A stretch of 64,000 nt of DNA, taken from assembly GCA_045546915.1 (NCBI GenBank), contig JAZQDU010000021.1, positions 5,958 to 69,957 on the forward strand. Direction: 5' to 3'. The stretch is from UMGS172 sp045546915. Lineage in GTDB: Bacteria; Bacillota; Clostridia; Oscillospirales; Acutalibacteraceae. This document shows, piece after piece, positions 27,562-36,020 of this stretch. The notes beneath the pieces are model-generated. The model was not told the DNA's origin. It was given only the letters and a program-made list of their open reading frames with translations, and made no database searches. Within the stretch, counting starts at the first letter, position 1; every line of letters starts with the position of its first letter. The position numbers and the translations under genes are program-made.

Positions 27562-28127
27562 TTTTCTTTTTTGCCGCCCCAACGTGAAATAAGGTCGTTT
27601 TCGATTCCTGCCGTTAATAAAAATCTGCCAAGGGTTAAGCGACAAAGTTCTTCGTTTGTCTGAGGCAGTTTGTAAAACGGGGGCACAAGCGGAGAAATAA
27701 TTGCTCCGCAAAGGGATAAAGTCTCTAAGTTTTTAAGCGTAATAGCGCTCAGAGGCGATTCTCTAAGCCCGATAACCAACCTTCTTCGTTCTTTTAACAT
27801 AACATCGGCAGCACGTGTAAGCAAAGTAACACCGCTTCCCGTTGCCAAGCGGCCAACCGTACTTGCTGAGCAGGGTAGTATTATCATGCAGTCGGCGGTG
27901 TTTGTGCCCGAAGAAATGGGCGCAAAAAGGTTGTCGTTGTCAAACCGCGAGACGTTTGGTTTTCTTCTTAGGTAGTCATATAGTCTGACACCACACTCGT
28001 ACTCAAAAGTAAGGGCTCCGCAGTCGCTTGCTACCACAAAAAGTTCGTGGGTTAAAGACAGATAATCAATCGCCGTTTTCGCTAATACGGCACCCGAAGC
28101 ACCGCTTATTCCTAAGGTTATTTTCAA
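27558..28127 (-). CDS. UbiX-family flavin prenyltransferase
   Basis: Makes prenylated FMN, the cofactor UbiD decarboxylases need. It has 189 aa, the family's usual length. The N-terminal FMN site is LGISGASGAVLAKTAIDYL. The middle LPCSASTVGRLATGSG is the FMN/phosphate site, and LLTRAADVMLKERRRLVIGL and RESPLSAI form the C-terminal prenyl-phosphate site. It is co-encoded with a UbiD homologue and a UbiA prenyltransferase, the arrangement of MqnM/MqnL/MqnP. Confidence 0.93.
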   Translation of the reverse strand: MKITLGISGASGAVLAKTAIDYLSLTHELFVVASDCGALTFEYECGVRLYDYLRRKPNVSRFDNDNLFAPISSGTNTADCMIILPCSASTVGRLATGSGVTLLTRAADVMLKERRRLVIGLRESPLSAITLKNLETLSLCGAIISPLVPPFYKLPQTNEELCRLTLGRFLLTAGIENDLISRWGGKKEK

Positions 28128-28146
28128 AGGTCACACCCCAAAAGAA

Positions 28147-28974
28147 TTATTTTAAAAAATCTATGCAGTAAAGCAGTAAAAATAGAACAGAGCAAATGCC
28201 GTTAAGGTTTAGAGAAAAGTCTTTTTTTATGGAAATTTGCATGATAATTGCCATCAAAATTACTGCTAAAGACGTAAAAATCCCTGCCGAGGTAAAGGTA
28301 AAAAAAGTAAGGCATAACGAAGAGAGAAAAAAGGTAATTTTAGCAAAATTTCGGGCATTAATTTCGCCAAAATGGGCAGGGATTGACTTAAGCCCGTATT
28401 TTCTGTCAAATTCGATATCTTTTATTGAATAGAGAATGTCAAACCCAGCCACCTGAAACGAAACGCCAAAATAGAGTAAAATAGCGGCAGTATTTAAGGT
28501 TCCGGTAAGACTTAGTGTTGCACCCGGAACGGTCAAACCGCAAGCCAACCCCAAATAAAAATGACAAAGCCAGGAAAACCGTTTGGTATACGAATAAAAA
28601 AGACAAAACAAAACGGCAAACGGCAAGAGCAGTATGCAAATAGGTTTTGTGAACAGCACCGAAATGAATAGAACGGCAAGGCTTGTTACTACTGTGAAAA
28701 TCACAAAGAAATTATTTATTTTGCCTGATGGTAAAATCCGGTCGGCTGTGCGAGGGTTAAGGTAGTCAAATTTGCGGTCGGCAAGTCGGTTAAAGGCATT
28801 GGCGGCACTTCGCGCCGAAAAAAGTGCGACGAGCACTGCGATAATGGTTTTTATATCAAAAATTTTGCAAAAAAGAATTGCAACAATACCGTAAGGCAGA
28901 GAAAAGAGACTGTGCGGGAGCATCACAAGGCTCGAATAAGACTTGATTGAGTTTTTAAAATATCCCGTACTCAT
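28147..28974 (-). CDS. UbiA-family aromatic prenyltransferase (MqnP-like)
   Basis: A membrane prenyltransferase of 275 aa with about eight or nine helices. The first Asp-rich motif is AFNRLADRKFD followed by NPRTADRILPSGK, and the second is FDILYSIKDIEFDRKYGL then SIPAHFG. These two blocks match the futalosine-pathway UbiA homologue (MqnP) better than MenA or protohaem farnesyltransferase (family knowledge). It would attach a polyprenyl chain to a dihydroxynaphthoate. Its 5' end overlaps ubiD by 20 nt. Confidence 0.9.
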   Translation of the reverse strand: MSTGYFKNSIKSYSSLVMLPHSLFSLPYGIVAILFCKIFDIKTIIAVLVALFSARSAANAFNRLADRKFDYLNPRTADRILPSGKINNFFVIFTVVTSLAVLFISVLFTKPICILLLPFAVLFCLFYSYTKRFSWLCHFYLGLACGLTVPGATLSLTGTLNTAAILLYFGVSFQVAGFDILYSIKDIEFDRKYGLKSIPAHFGEINARNFAKITFFLSSLCLTFFTFTSAGIFTSLAVILMAIIMQISIKKDFSLNLNGICSVLFLLLYCIDFLK

Positions 28975-30364
28975 TCCACCTATTTGTCACAAGTTGTTTT
29001 ATAAATGCAGGAACTTCGGCTTTTGTCTGCGCCACACCTCTGCGTTTTGAGGTTGCGTCAATGCCGATACGTGAACCCGTTTTGCCGGAAGAAGTGTCAA
29101 GGTCATCGAGCGCACCTTTTGAAATTACAATGTCCTTTTCATAATCGACATTGTTGAAAATGCGCCACAAAACAGCGGTGCGGTCGAAAATATCGGTGTT
29201 TTTGTCTACAACAACAATAAATTTAGATGTTGAAAGTTGACCTGACCCCCATAAAAAGTTAAACACTTTTCTAACGGCGTTAAACGATGAATCGTTGACG
29301 CTAACCGTCACAGCACCGTGAAAAACACCTTCGGGAAAAAAGTGTATATTTTCAATTTCATTACACATCAGTTTTAGTGCGGGCAGAAAAAGGCGTTCGG
29401 TGGCAAATCCCAAAAAATAATCCTCTTTTAAAGGCTCGCCGGTTACGGTTGCGGTGAAAATTGCATTTTCGCGACGCACGGTCAGCAGAGGTGTAAAAAC
29501 GGCATGGGGTGATGTTTCGGAATAATATCCCGTATGGTCGCCGAACGGACCTTCTATTCGCATTTCGTTGGGGTCACAGTAACCTTCAAAGACAAATTCC
29601 GAAAATGCCGGAATTAAAAGGCTTGATAATCGGCTTTTTCTAAGTTTGATTGGCGCACCTTTAATAAGCCCCGCAAAGCGGAATTCGTCCAAAAATGGTG
29701 GTAACGGTGCAGAAGCGCAATAAAGTAGTAACGGGTCAACACCGACGGCTATAGACACCGGCATTTTTTGATTTTTCTGTTGCCATTTTTTCAGTATATT
29801 CATGCCGTCTTTGTTTTGGTGAAAGTGAAGCCCAAGTTTACCGTCAGAGAAAACCTGTAAGCGGTAAAGTCCTGCATTTTGTATTTTTGTTTCAGGGTCG
29901 ATTAAAACGGTCACAGCGGTGGTTATAAATTTTCCGCCGTCTTGAGGGTAGGTTTTTAAAATCGGTAAGCGTAAAAATGACGGTTTTTCTTGAGTAAGCC
30001 CAAAAGGTTCAGGTACAATTTGAGGAAAAAAGCCAAGATATTTTGAAACATAAAAAGACGAGGAAAACGGAGATTTTGCCGTAAAAAAAGAAGGACTGAA
30101 AATTTTATTCCCAATGTTTTCTAATTGCTCAATGGTTTTTACGCCTAATGCACGGCAGGTAAGTTCTGCTGTACCGAAGGCGTTCATTAATAAGGGATAA
30201 TCAGCATTTTTTATGTTGGAAAAAAGCAGTGCGTTACCGCCCTTTGCAACCACCCGTGAGGCAATTTCACCGGCTTCGTAAACGCTGTCAACAGGGGCGT
30301 TTATTTCACACAGTAACCCGTTTTTTCTCAGCAGAGAGATATAACCTCGCAGGTCATAAAACAT
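28955..30364 (-). CDS. UbiD-family prFMN decarboxylase (MqnL-like)
   Basis: A 469-aa reversible (de)carboxylase of aromatic acids using prenylated FMN. The start MFYDLRGYISLLRKNG, the segment NAGLYRLQVFSDGKLGLHFH and the catalytic block EFVFEGYCDP...EGPFGDHTGYYSE (acidic residues and conserved His/Tyr) are typical. It overlaps the upstream TSUP gene by 11 nt and the downstream ubiA. Together with UbiA and UbiX it covers prenylation and decarboxylation of 1,4-dihydroxy-6-naphthoate in the futalosine menaquinone route. A catabolic UbiD for other aromatic acids remains possible. Confidence 0.92.
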   Translation of the reverse strand: MFYDLRGYISLLRKNGLLCEINAPVDSVYEAGEIASRVVAKGGNALLFSNIKNADYPLLMNAFGTAELTCRALGVKTIEQLENIGNKIFSPSFFTAKSPFSSSFYVSKYLGFFPQIVPEPFGLTQEKPSFLRLPILKTYPQDGGKFITTAVTVLIDPETKIQNAGLYRLQVFSDGKLGLHFHQNKDGMNILKKWQQKNQKMPVSIAVGVDPLLLYCASAPLPPFLDEFRFAGLIKGAPIKLRKSRLSSLLIPAFSEFVFEGYCDPNEMRIEGPFGDHTGYYSETSPHAVFTPLLTVRRENAIFTATVTGEPLKEDYFLGFATERLFLPALKLMCNEIENIHFFPEGVFHGAVTVSVNDSSFNAVRKVFNFLWGSGQLSTSKFIVVVDKNTDIFDRTAVLWRIFNNVDYEKDIVISKGALDDLDTSSGKTGSRIGIDATSKRRGVAQTKAEVPAFIKQLVTNRWNEYGIF

Positions 30365-30728
30365 TTTTTCGCTCCTTTTTTGATTTTTGAAAAAACTGTG
30401 AAATGCCGAAAAAAATCAAGAATATGGCAAACAGTCGCGAGAGGTAAAAAGAGCCTATAAATCGTGCACAGATATAGCCTGAAACAGCGCCTACGATACC
30501 TCCTGCCCATAGCAAAAATACGGTTTTCCATAAAATTTGTTTTTTTAAAGCATAGGTTATAACAGCAAGCAATCCTATAGGCAGAAAAAACAGCAGATTT
30601 ATGCCTTGTGCGTTTAATTGTTCTAAAGAGGCAAAGGCGGTCAGGTAAATCAGCAAGACGCCTCCGCCACCCATACCCATAGCGCCGAGTACACCCGATA
30701 AAAATCCTGCGATAAGAGGAACTGTCAC
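30354..30728 (-). CDS. TSUP (TauE/SafE) membrane transporter, half-size subunit B
   Basis: A 124-aa protein with about four membrane segments. The start I favour is a GTG at 30728 whose GTGA overlaps the stop of the preceding half-gene by 4 nt, with GGGAGTGAGG 11 nt upstream; the open frame extends to 30815 without a better start. The TSUP repeat motif VPLIAGFLSGVLGAMGMGGG is present once. Full TSUP proteins have two such repeats (about 250 aa), so this is one repeat only and probably pairs with the next entry. Confidence 0.8.
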   Translation of the reverse strand: MTVPLIAGFLSGVLGAMGMGGGGVLLIYLTAFASLEQLNAQGINLLFFLPIGLLAVITYALKKQILWKTVFLLWAGGIVGAVSGYICARFIGSFYLSRLFAIFLIFFGISQFFQKSKKERKNVL

Positions 30729-31096
30729 CGAAAAATCAACCTCACTCCCGCCCAAATCATAAAAATAGCAAAGGTTTTTCTCAAAAGGTTTTCGTTTAGT
30801 TTGTTTAATAACCAAGTTCCTGCCAAAGCACCTAAAAGTCCTGTGGGCAAATAGGGAAGGGCATCCTTGAAACTTACATTGCCCGAACCAAGATAAAACG
30901 ATGCCGAAATAATTGACAACGGCATTATGACTGCTACTGAGTTGGCATGGGCTTTGCGTCGGTCAAGTCCAAGCCCCGATAAAATAGGCACTGCAAGCAT
31001 ACCTCCGCCGGCTCCGAGTAACGCGTTAATAAAACCGCAACCGGCACCTCCCAATAGTTTTTTAAACGTTTTCTTTTTTTGTATTTTAATAATCAT
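30725..31096 (-). CDS. TSUP (TauE/SafE) membrane transporter, half-size subunit A
   Basis: A 123-aa protein with about four membrane segments and the repeat motif GAGCGFINALLGAGGGMLAVPIL. First gene of the seven-gene minus-strand operon. TSUP proteins export or import small organic or sulfur anions. Here the two repeats are encoded as separate proteins, implying a heterodimer. The ATG at 31096 has no clear Shine-Dalgarno. Confidence 0.82.
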   Translation of the reverse strand: MIIKIQKKKTFKKLLGGAGCGFINALLGAGGGMLAVPILSGLGLDRRKAHANSVAVIMPLSIISASFYLGSGNVSFKDALPYLPTGLLGALAGTWLLNKLNENLLRKTFAIFMIWAGVRLIFR

Positions 31097-31125
31097 ATAA
31101 CATATTTTTTGGCGAAAGCGTGTGC

Positions 31126-31156
31126 ATTATACTATTGAATTTTTACGGTTTGTTAA
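31126..31156 (-). promoter_or_regulatory. Possible promoter of the TSUP-ubiDAX operon
   Basis: On the minus strand, TATAAT (31131-31126) lies 19 bp from TTAACA (31156-31151). The -10 is perfect and the -35 five of six, but the spacer is longer than optimal. Confidence 0.4.
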
Positions 31157-31266
31157 ATTTGTTGTTTTATAAAAAATAGTGCCAAATTTTGCAAAAAAGT
31201 TCTGTACTTTTTTAAATTTACAGTTATAATTTAATTGGTAGTTGTTTGCACAAAAGAGGTGCTTAT

Positions 31267-33048
31267 ATGCTTCAAATTAAATTTGTATGGGAAAACATGA
31301 AAGGAAAGCGTGCTTATTTTGTAATAGGCATGCTTCTTTGCGTTGTTGCGACGGCAATGCAGATTGTAACGCCTAAATTAACACAGGTTATTATCGATGA
31401 GGTCTGGAACGGAACGGGTACAGCAAAATTTTTTATAAACGCTGTGTTAGCCGTTATTATTGTTAAACTTGTGCGTACACTGGTGCGTTTTTTGGTTATA
31501 ACTCTTCTTGAAATTAGTTCACAACAGGTACTTGTAACGATAGAACGCAGGTTGCTTGCAAAACTTATGACTCAAGACCTCCCGTTTTTTGATAAATACC
31601 GTACCGGTGATATTATAACCCGTTCAACAGGCGACCTTAATCATATTCGTCATATTATTGCGGGTGTTGCCCGTGATGTTACTGATGCGGTAGTATTGTT
31701 TATAAGTGCGGTGGTACTTTTGTTTACCATGCACATAGGTCTTACGGTTGCCATGATAATAATAAGTCCCGTTATTATAGTGCTGACTTTTAAATATTCA
31801 AAATACATAAGACCGAAGTATGTTGACCTTCGTAACCGTTCGGCATTAATCAATACGGTAGCACAGGAAAATATAGCAGGCAACCGCGTAGTAAAGGCTT
31901 TTTCGCGTGAGGAATTTGAGGAGGGCAAATTCAACGAGTGTTGTGAGGAGTATGCTAAGGAAAACGTAAAAATGGCTGAAAAACAGCAGATGTTTTCTCG
32001 CATTATCGGTTTTGTTACCGATATGTTGGGCGTTATACTTATAGCAGTTGGCGGATATTTTGTTGTCACCACCACCGATAATTCCGGCATTTTTCAGTTG
32101 ACCTTGGGTGAACTTGCCGCATTTTCAAGCATGAGGTATATGCTGGCGTCGCCGTTGCAGACGGTTTCTAATGCGGCTAACAGTTTTCAGCAGTTTTTTG
32201 CTGTTGCAGATAAGGTTATGGAAATATATTATGACGAGCCGTTGATTGCCGACCGTGACGACTGCCACGATACTGCTGAGCGAATAAAAGGCGATATAAA
32301 ATTCCAAAATGTTTCGTTTTCGTTTGGCGATAAGAAAGTGCTTGAAAACATTAATTTTAATATAAAGCCTAACGAAACGGTTGCTATAATGGGCCCTACA
32401 GGTTCGGGCAAAACTACGATTATAAATCTGCTTTGCCGCATGTACGAGCCAACGGAGGGACATATTTATATCGACGGTGTTGACGTACATATGTGGAAAC
32501 TTTCGAAATTACGCAGTTCGGTTGGCGTTGCAATGCAGGACGTTTTTCTGTTTTCTGATGCCATTAAAGAAAACATAGCATACGGTAATCCTGATATAAC
32601 CGAACAACAGATAGAAATGTATTCGAAGGTTGCCGATGTAGACGAATTTGTTAATAAACTTGATGACCGATATGAAACCATTATCGGTGAACGCGGTGTC
32701 GGACTTTCGGGCGGACAAAAGCAAAGGATATCCTTAGCACGTGCGCTCGCCGTCCAACCGCCAATTTTAGTATTAGACGATACTACTTCGGCGGTTGATA
32801 TGGAAACCGAAAAATACATTCAGGGCGAACTTCAAAACTTAGACTTTGCTTGCACCAAAATAATTATTGCTCAGCGAATTTCGTCGGTTCGGCGTGCCGA
32901 CCGCATTTTTGTTATTAATGAGGGAAGTCTTACGGTTGGCACCCATGACGAACTCGTTTCACGTCCCGGATATTATCGTGAAATATGTAAACTTCAGAAT
33001 ATTCCCGACCTGCCCGAAATACAAGAAGAGAGGGGAGGCGGCAACTGA
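31267..33048 (+). CDS. Heterodimeric ABC exporter subunit with degenerate ATP site (TM287/BmrC-like)
   Basis: A 593-aa half-transporter with six membrane helices (about 1-320) and an NBD. I chose the ATG at 31267 (AGAGGTG upstream) over a TTG-initiated longer form. Walker A is GPTGSGKTT near 374 and the signature LSGGQKQR is intact. Walker B ends in LVLDDTTSAVD (Asp instead of the catalytic Glu) and the switch His is Gln (IIIAQRISSV). This is the pattern of the non-hydrolysing subunit of heterodimeric multidrug or peptide exporters. A TATAAT at 31225-31230 may be its -10. Confidence 0.93.
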   Translation: MLQIKFVWENMKGKRAYFVIGMLLCVVATAMQIVTPKLTQVIIDEVWNGTGTAKFFINAVLAVIIVKLVRTLVRFLVITLLEISSQQVLVTIERRLLAKLMTQDLPFFDKYRTGDIITRSTGDLNHIRHIIAGVARDVTDAVVLFISAVVLLFTMHIGLTVAMIIISPVIIVLTFKYSKYIRPKYVDLRNRSALINTVAQENIAGNRVVKAFSREEFEEGKFNECCEEYAKENVKMAEKQQMFSRIIGFVTDMLGVILIAVGGYFVVTTTDNSGIFQLTLGELAAFSSMRYMLASPLQTVSNAANSFQQFFAVADKVMEIYYDEPLIADRDDCHDTAERIKGDIKFQNVSFSFGDKKVLENINFNIKPNETVAIMGPTGSGKTTIINLLCRMYEPTEGHIYIDGVDVHMWKLSKLRSSVGVAMQDVFLFSDAIKENIAYGNPDITEQQIEMYSKVADVDEFVNKLDDRYETIIGERGVGLSGGQKQRISLARALAVQPPILVLDDTTSAVDMETEKYIQGELQNLDFACTKIIIAQRISSVRRADRIFVINEGSLTVGTHDELVSRPGYYREICKLQNIPDLPEIQEERGGGN

Positions 33049-34910
33049 TGGCAGAAATTAATATTAAGAAAAAAATCGAGCGTAATACTTATGGCATTGA
33101 TGAAAAATTAGAAAAAGAGTTTGATGCTACTCATTTAAAGCGAAGTCTTATTTATGTTAAAAAATACATGTGGCAGTTGCTTTTAGCGTTGTTGCTTGCC
33201 ATAGTTGCAACGGTGGTAACGCTTTTTGGACCTAAAATAGTAAGTGTTGCTATTGACGAGGGTATGACAAAGGGCGGAAGTCATTACGGTGAACTGACAT
33301 ACATATTCACTCTTGGCGGACTTTATCTTTTGTGTATGGTTGTTTCAGCGGTTGTAACGGCTGTTCGTACTGTAATGATTGCGAGAGTCGGTCAAAATAT
33401 CGTGCTTGATATAAGGCGTGATTTATTTCATCATCTGCAAAAATTACCTTTCTCTTATTATGATTCACGTCCACAAGGAAAAATTCTTGTAAGGGTAACG
33501 AATTACGTTGCCGAGGTGTCAAATCTTTTGTCAAGTGGAATTGTAAATGCGATAATTGATGTTATAACGCTTATAGTAATACTTGTATTTATGCTCTCTA
33601 CAAGCGTAACGCTCACAATTCCTGCGCTTTGCGGTGTCCCTGTATTGTTGCTGTTGCTTTTGATTTTAAAGCCGGCACAACGTAAGGCTTATCAAAACCA
33701 TTCTAACAAAAGGTCAAATATGACGGCTTATAATTGCGAAAACATTGAGGGTGTAAAGGTCACCGAAATGTTTAACCGTCAGGAAAAAAATAACGGGATT
33801 TATAAAAGGCTTACGCGAGAGAGTTCCAAAGCGTGGAAACGCTCGGTTTATATTTGGGTGGCAGTTAACCTGTCGACCGAAAATATTACAGTCTGGGCGC
33901 AAATGGGTGTTTATGCCGTTGCGTTTTTCTTGCTTAAACCTGAAAATGTCGGCGTTGGTGTTGTTGTTGCGATGGCCAGTTATGCTTCAAGGTTCTGGGC
34001 GCCGATCACCAATCTTACAAACATTTATAATACTCTCATTACAACGATGGCGTATCTTGAAAGAATTTTTGAGACAATGGATACCCCCGTTGATATTGAC
34101 GATAAACCCAATGCTGCAGAACTTCCGACCATAAAGGGCGAGGTTGAGTTTAAAGATGTTGTGTTCGGCTACGACCCCGATGTAAAGGTGCTTAAAAATG
34201 TAAGTTTCAAGGTAGAGCCCGGGCAGTCGATTGCACTTGTGGGTCCTACGGGAGCAGGTAAATCTACAATAGTTAGCCTTATAAGCCGTTTTTATGATGT
34301 CGATTCGGGCTCGGTCACCGTTGACGGATTTAAGGTGAGTGACGTTACTATTAAGTCGCTAAGACAACAAATGGGTATAATGCTTCAAGACCCGTTTATA
34401 TTTTCGGGTACCATTGAGGATAATATCCGTTACGGAAAACTTGACGCTACTGATGAAGAAATTGTTGCGGCTGCAAAAGCGGTTTGCGCACATGATTTCA
34501 TAAGCAGTATGCCTAATGGCTATAAAACCGAGGTAAAAGAAAGAGGAAGCGGGTTGTCTCAAGGTCAAAAGCAACTTATTTCTTTGGCGAGAACACTCAT
34601 AAGCAATCCAAGAATCCTTGTGCTTGACGAGGCGACTTCGAGTGTCGATGCCCGTACCGAGCAGGTTTTACAGCAGGCGGTAAATCTTCTTTTAGAGGGA
34701 CGAACAAGTTTTATTGTTGCACATCGACTGTCAACCATTCAAAAATGCGATACAATAATGTTTATTGACGACGGTCAGATTATTGAAAGCGGTACTCATG
34801 AACAGTTGCTTGCCAAAAAGGGAAGGTATTACGAACTTTATACAGCACAGGCGATGGTTGAAGGTTCCGAAATTAATATTGATATGCCTACTGCTGACGA
34901 TAAAAATTGA
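33048..34910 (+). CDS. Heterodimeric ABC exporter subunit with catalytic site (TM288/BmrD-like)
   Basis: A 620-aa half-transporter whose ATG shares one base with the preceding stop. Walker A GPTGAGKST is near residue 398, Walker B is LVLDEATSSVD with the Glu present, and the switch His is present (IVAHRLSTI). The signature is degenerate (LSQGQKQL). Since each ATP site uses Walker motifs of one subunit and the signature of the other, both defects fall in the same composite site, leaving one functional site, as in TM287/288 and LmrCD. Substrate unknown. Confidence 0.94.
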   Translation: MAEINIKKKIERNTYGIDEKLEKEFDATHLKRSLIYVKKYMWQLLLALLLAIVATVVTLFGPKIVSVAIDEGMTKGGSHYGELTYIFTLGGLYLLCMVVSAVVTAVRTVMIARVGQNIVLDIRRDLFHHLQKLPFSYYDSRPQGKILVRVTNYVAEVSNLLSSGIVNAIIDVITLIVILVFMLSTSVTLTIPALCGVPVLLLLLLILKPAQRKAYQNHSNKRSNMTAYNCENIEGVKVTEMFNRQEKNNGIYKRLTRESSKAWKRSVYIWVAVNLSTENITVWAQMGVYAVAFFLLKPENVGVGVVVAMASYASRFWAPITNLTNIYNTLITTMAYLERIFETMDTPVDIDDKPNAAELPTIKGEVEFKDVVFGYDPDVKVLKNVSFKVEPGQSIALVGPTGAGKSTIVSLISRFYDVDSGSVTVDGFKVSDVTIKSLRQQMGIMLQDPFIFSGTIEDNIRYGKLDATDEEIVAAAKAVCAHDFISSMPNGYKTEVKERGSGLSQGQKQLISLARTLISNPRILVLDEATSSVDARTEQVLQQAVNLLLEGRTSFIVAHRLSTIQKCDTIMFIDDGQIIESGTHEQLLAKKGRYYELYTAQAMVEGSEINIDMPTADDKN

Positions 34911-34914
34911 ATTG

Positions 34915-34943
34915 TTGACAAGTTTAGCAAAAAGTGATAAAAT
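34915..34943 (+). promoter_or_regulatory. Sigma-A promoter of ilvE
   Basis: TTGACA (34915-34920), a 17-bp spacer and TAAAAT (34938-34943). The 5' UTR is about 40 nt with a small CCGCA/TGCGG hairpin (34957-34971) just before AAGGAGG. No T-box or leucine-leader sequence is visible, so classical branched-chain attenuation is not evident. Confidence 0.8.
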
Positions 34944-34988
34944 TTTATGGTAATTCTCCGCACAATGCGGATTTAAGGAGGTCAATTT

Positions 34989-36014
34989 ATGGCTAAGAAA
35001 GATATAAATTGGGGCGAACTCGGTTTTGGATACGTTAAAACTGATTATCGCTTTGTAGCCAATTTTAAGGACGGTAAATGGGACGAAGGCGAACTGATTA
35101 CCGACGAAAATATCGTTATAAATGAGTGTGCAGGTGTTTTGCAGTATGCACAAACCTGCTTTGAAGGTCTTAAAGCCTACACCACCGAGGATGGCAAGAT
35201 AGTGTGCTTCCGTCCTGATTTAAACGCACAGCGTATGGCTGATTCTTGTGAGCGTCTTAAAATGCCGGTGTTCCCGGTTGAAAAGTTTGTAGAGGCAGTT
35301 GAAAAGGTTGTTGCAGCCAATGCAGATTTTGTTCCGCCTTACGGCTCGGGCGCAACCCTTTATTTGCGTCCTTATATGTATGGAAGCGATGCGGTTATCG
35401 GTGTTAAACCTGCTACTGAGTACCAGTTCAGAATTTTTGCAACACCTGTAGGCCCTTACTTTAAGGGTGGCGTAAAACCGCTTACCCTTAGAATTTCTGA
35501 CCTTGACCGTGCCGCACCTATGGGAACAGGTCATATTAAGGCAGGTCTTAACTATGCTATGAGCCTTTATAATATTGTTGACGCTCATGACAACGGCTTT
35601 GACGAGAATATGTATGTTGATTCGGCAACCCGTACTTATATTGAGGAGACCGGCGGCGCAAATATCATATTCGTCACCAAAGACGGCAAGGTTGTAACAC
35701 CTAAGTCCAACACTATTTTGCCTTCTATAACCCGCCGTTCGCTTATGATAGTTGCTAAAGATTATTTAGGACTTGAAGTTGAGGAACGCCCCGTTCATAA
35801 GGATGAACTTGAAAACTTTGCCGAATGTGGACTTTGCGGAACAGCAGCGGTTATTTCACCGGTTGGTAAGGTTGTTGACCACGGTAAGGAGATTTGCTTC
35901 CCCGCAGGTATGACCGAGATGGGTCCTGTAACCAAAAAACTTTACGATACCCTTACAGGTATCCAAATGGGCAGACTTCCCGCACCCGAAGGCTGGATAA
36001 AGGTTATAAAATAA
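34989..36014 (+). CDS. ilvE: Branched-chain amino acid aminotransferase
   Basis: PLP enzyme for the last step of Leu/Ile/Val synthesis and first step of their breakdown. 341 aa, class IV fold. Visible are the N-terminal INWGELGFGYVKTDYRF, the substrate loop QTCFEGLKAY, the PLP-lysine block GTGHIKAGLNYAMSLYN, and EETGGANIIFV with a downstream GTAAVISPVG phosphate-binding segment. The RBS AAGGAGG is strong. It stands alone with its own promoter, followed by the inverted-repeat element. Confidence 0.95.
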   Translation: MAKKDINWGELGFGYVKTDYRFVANFKDGKWDEGELITDENIVINECAGVLQYAQTCFEGLKAYTTEDGKIVCFRPDLNAQRMADSCERLKMPVFPVEKFVEAVEKVVAANADFVPPYGSGATLYLRPYMYGSDAVIGVKPATEYQFRIFATPVGPYFKGGVKPLTLRISDLDRAAPMGTGHIKAGLNYAMSLYNIVDAHDNGFDENMYVDSATRTYIEETGGANIIFVTKDGKVVTPKSNTILPSITRRSLMIVAKDYLGLEVEERPVHKDELENFAECGLCGTAAVISPVGKVVDHGKEICFPAGMTEMGPVTKKLYDTLTGIQMGRLPAPEGWIKVIK

Positions 36015-36020
36015 ATTCCG

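Noticed and set aside
34944..34988. T-box or amino-acid attenuator before ilvE
   Set aside because: The leader is only about 40 nt and lacks the T-box sequence; the CCGCA/TGCGG hairpin has no T-run.
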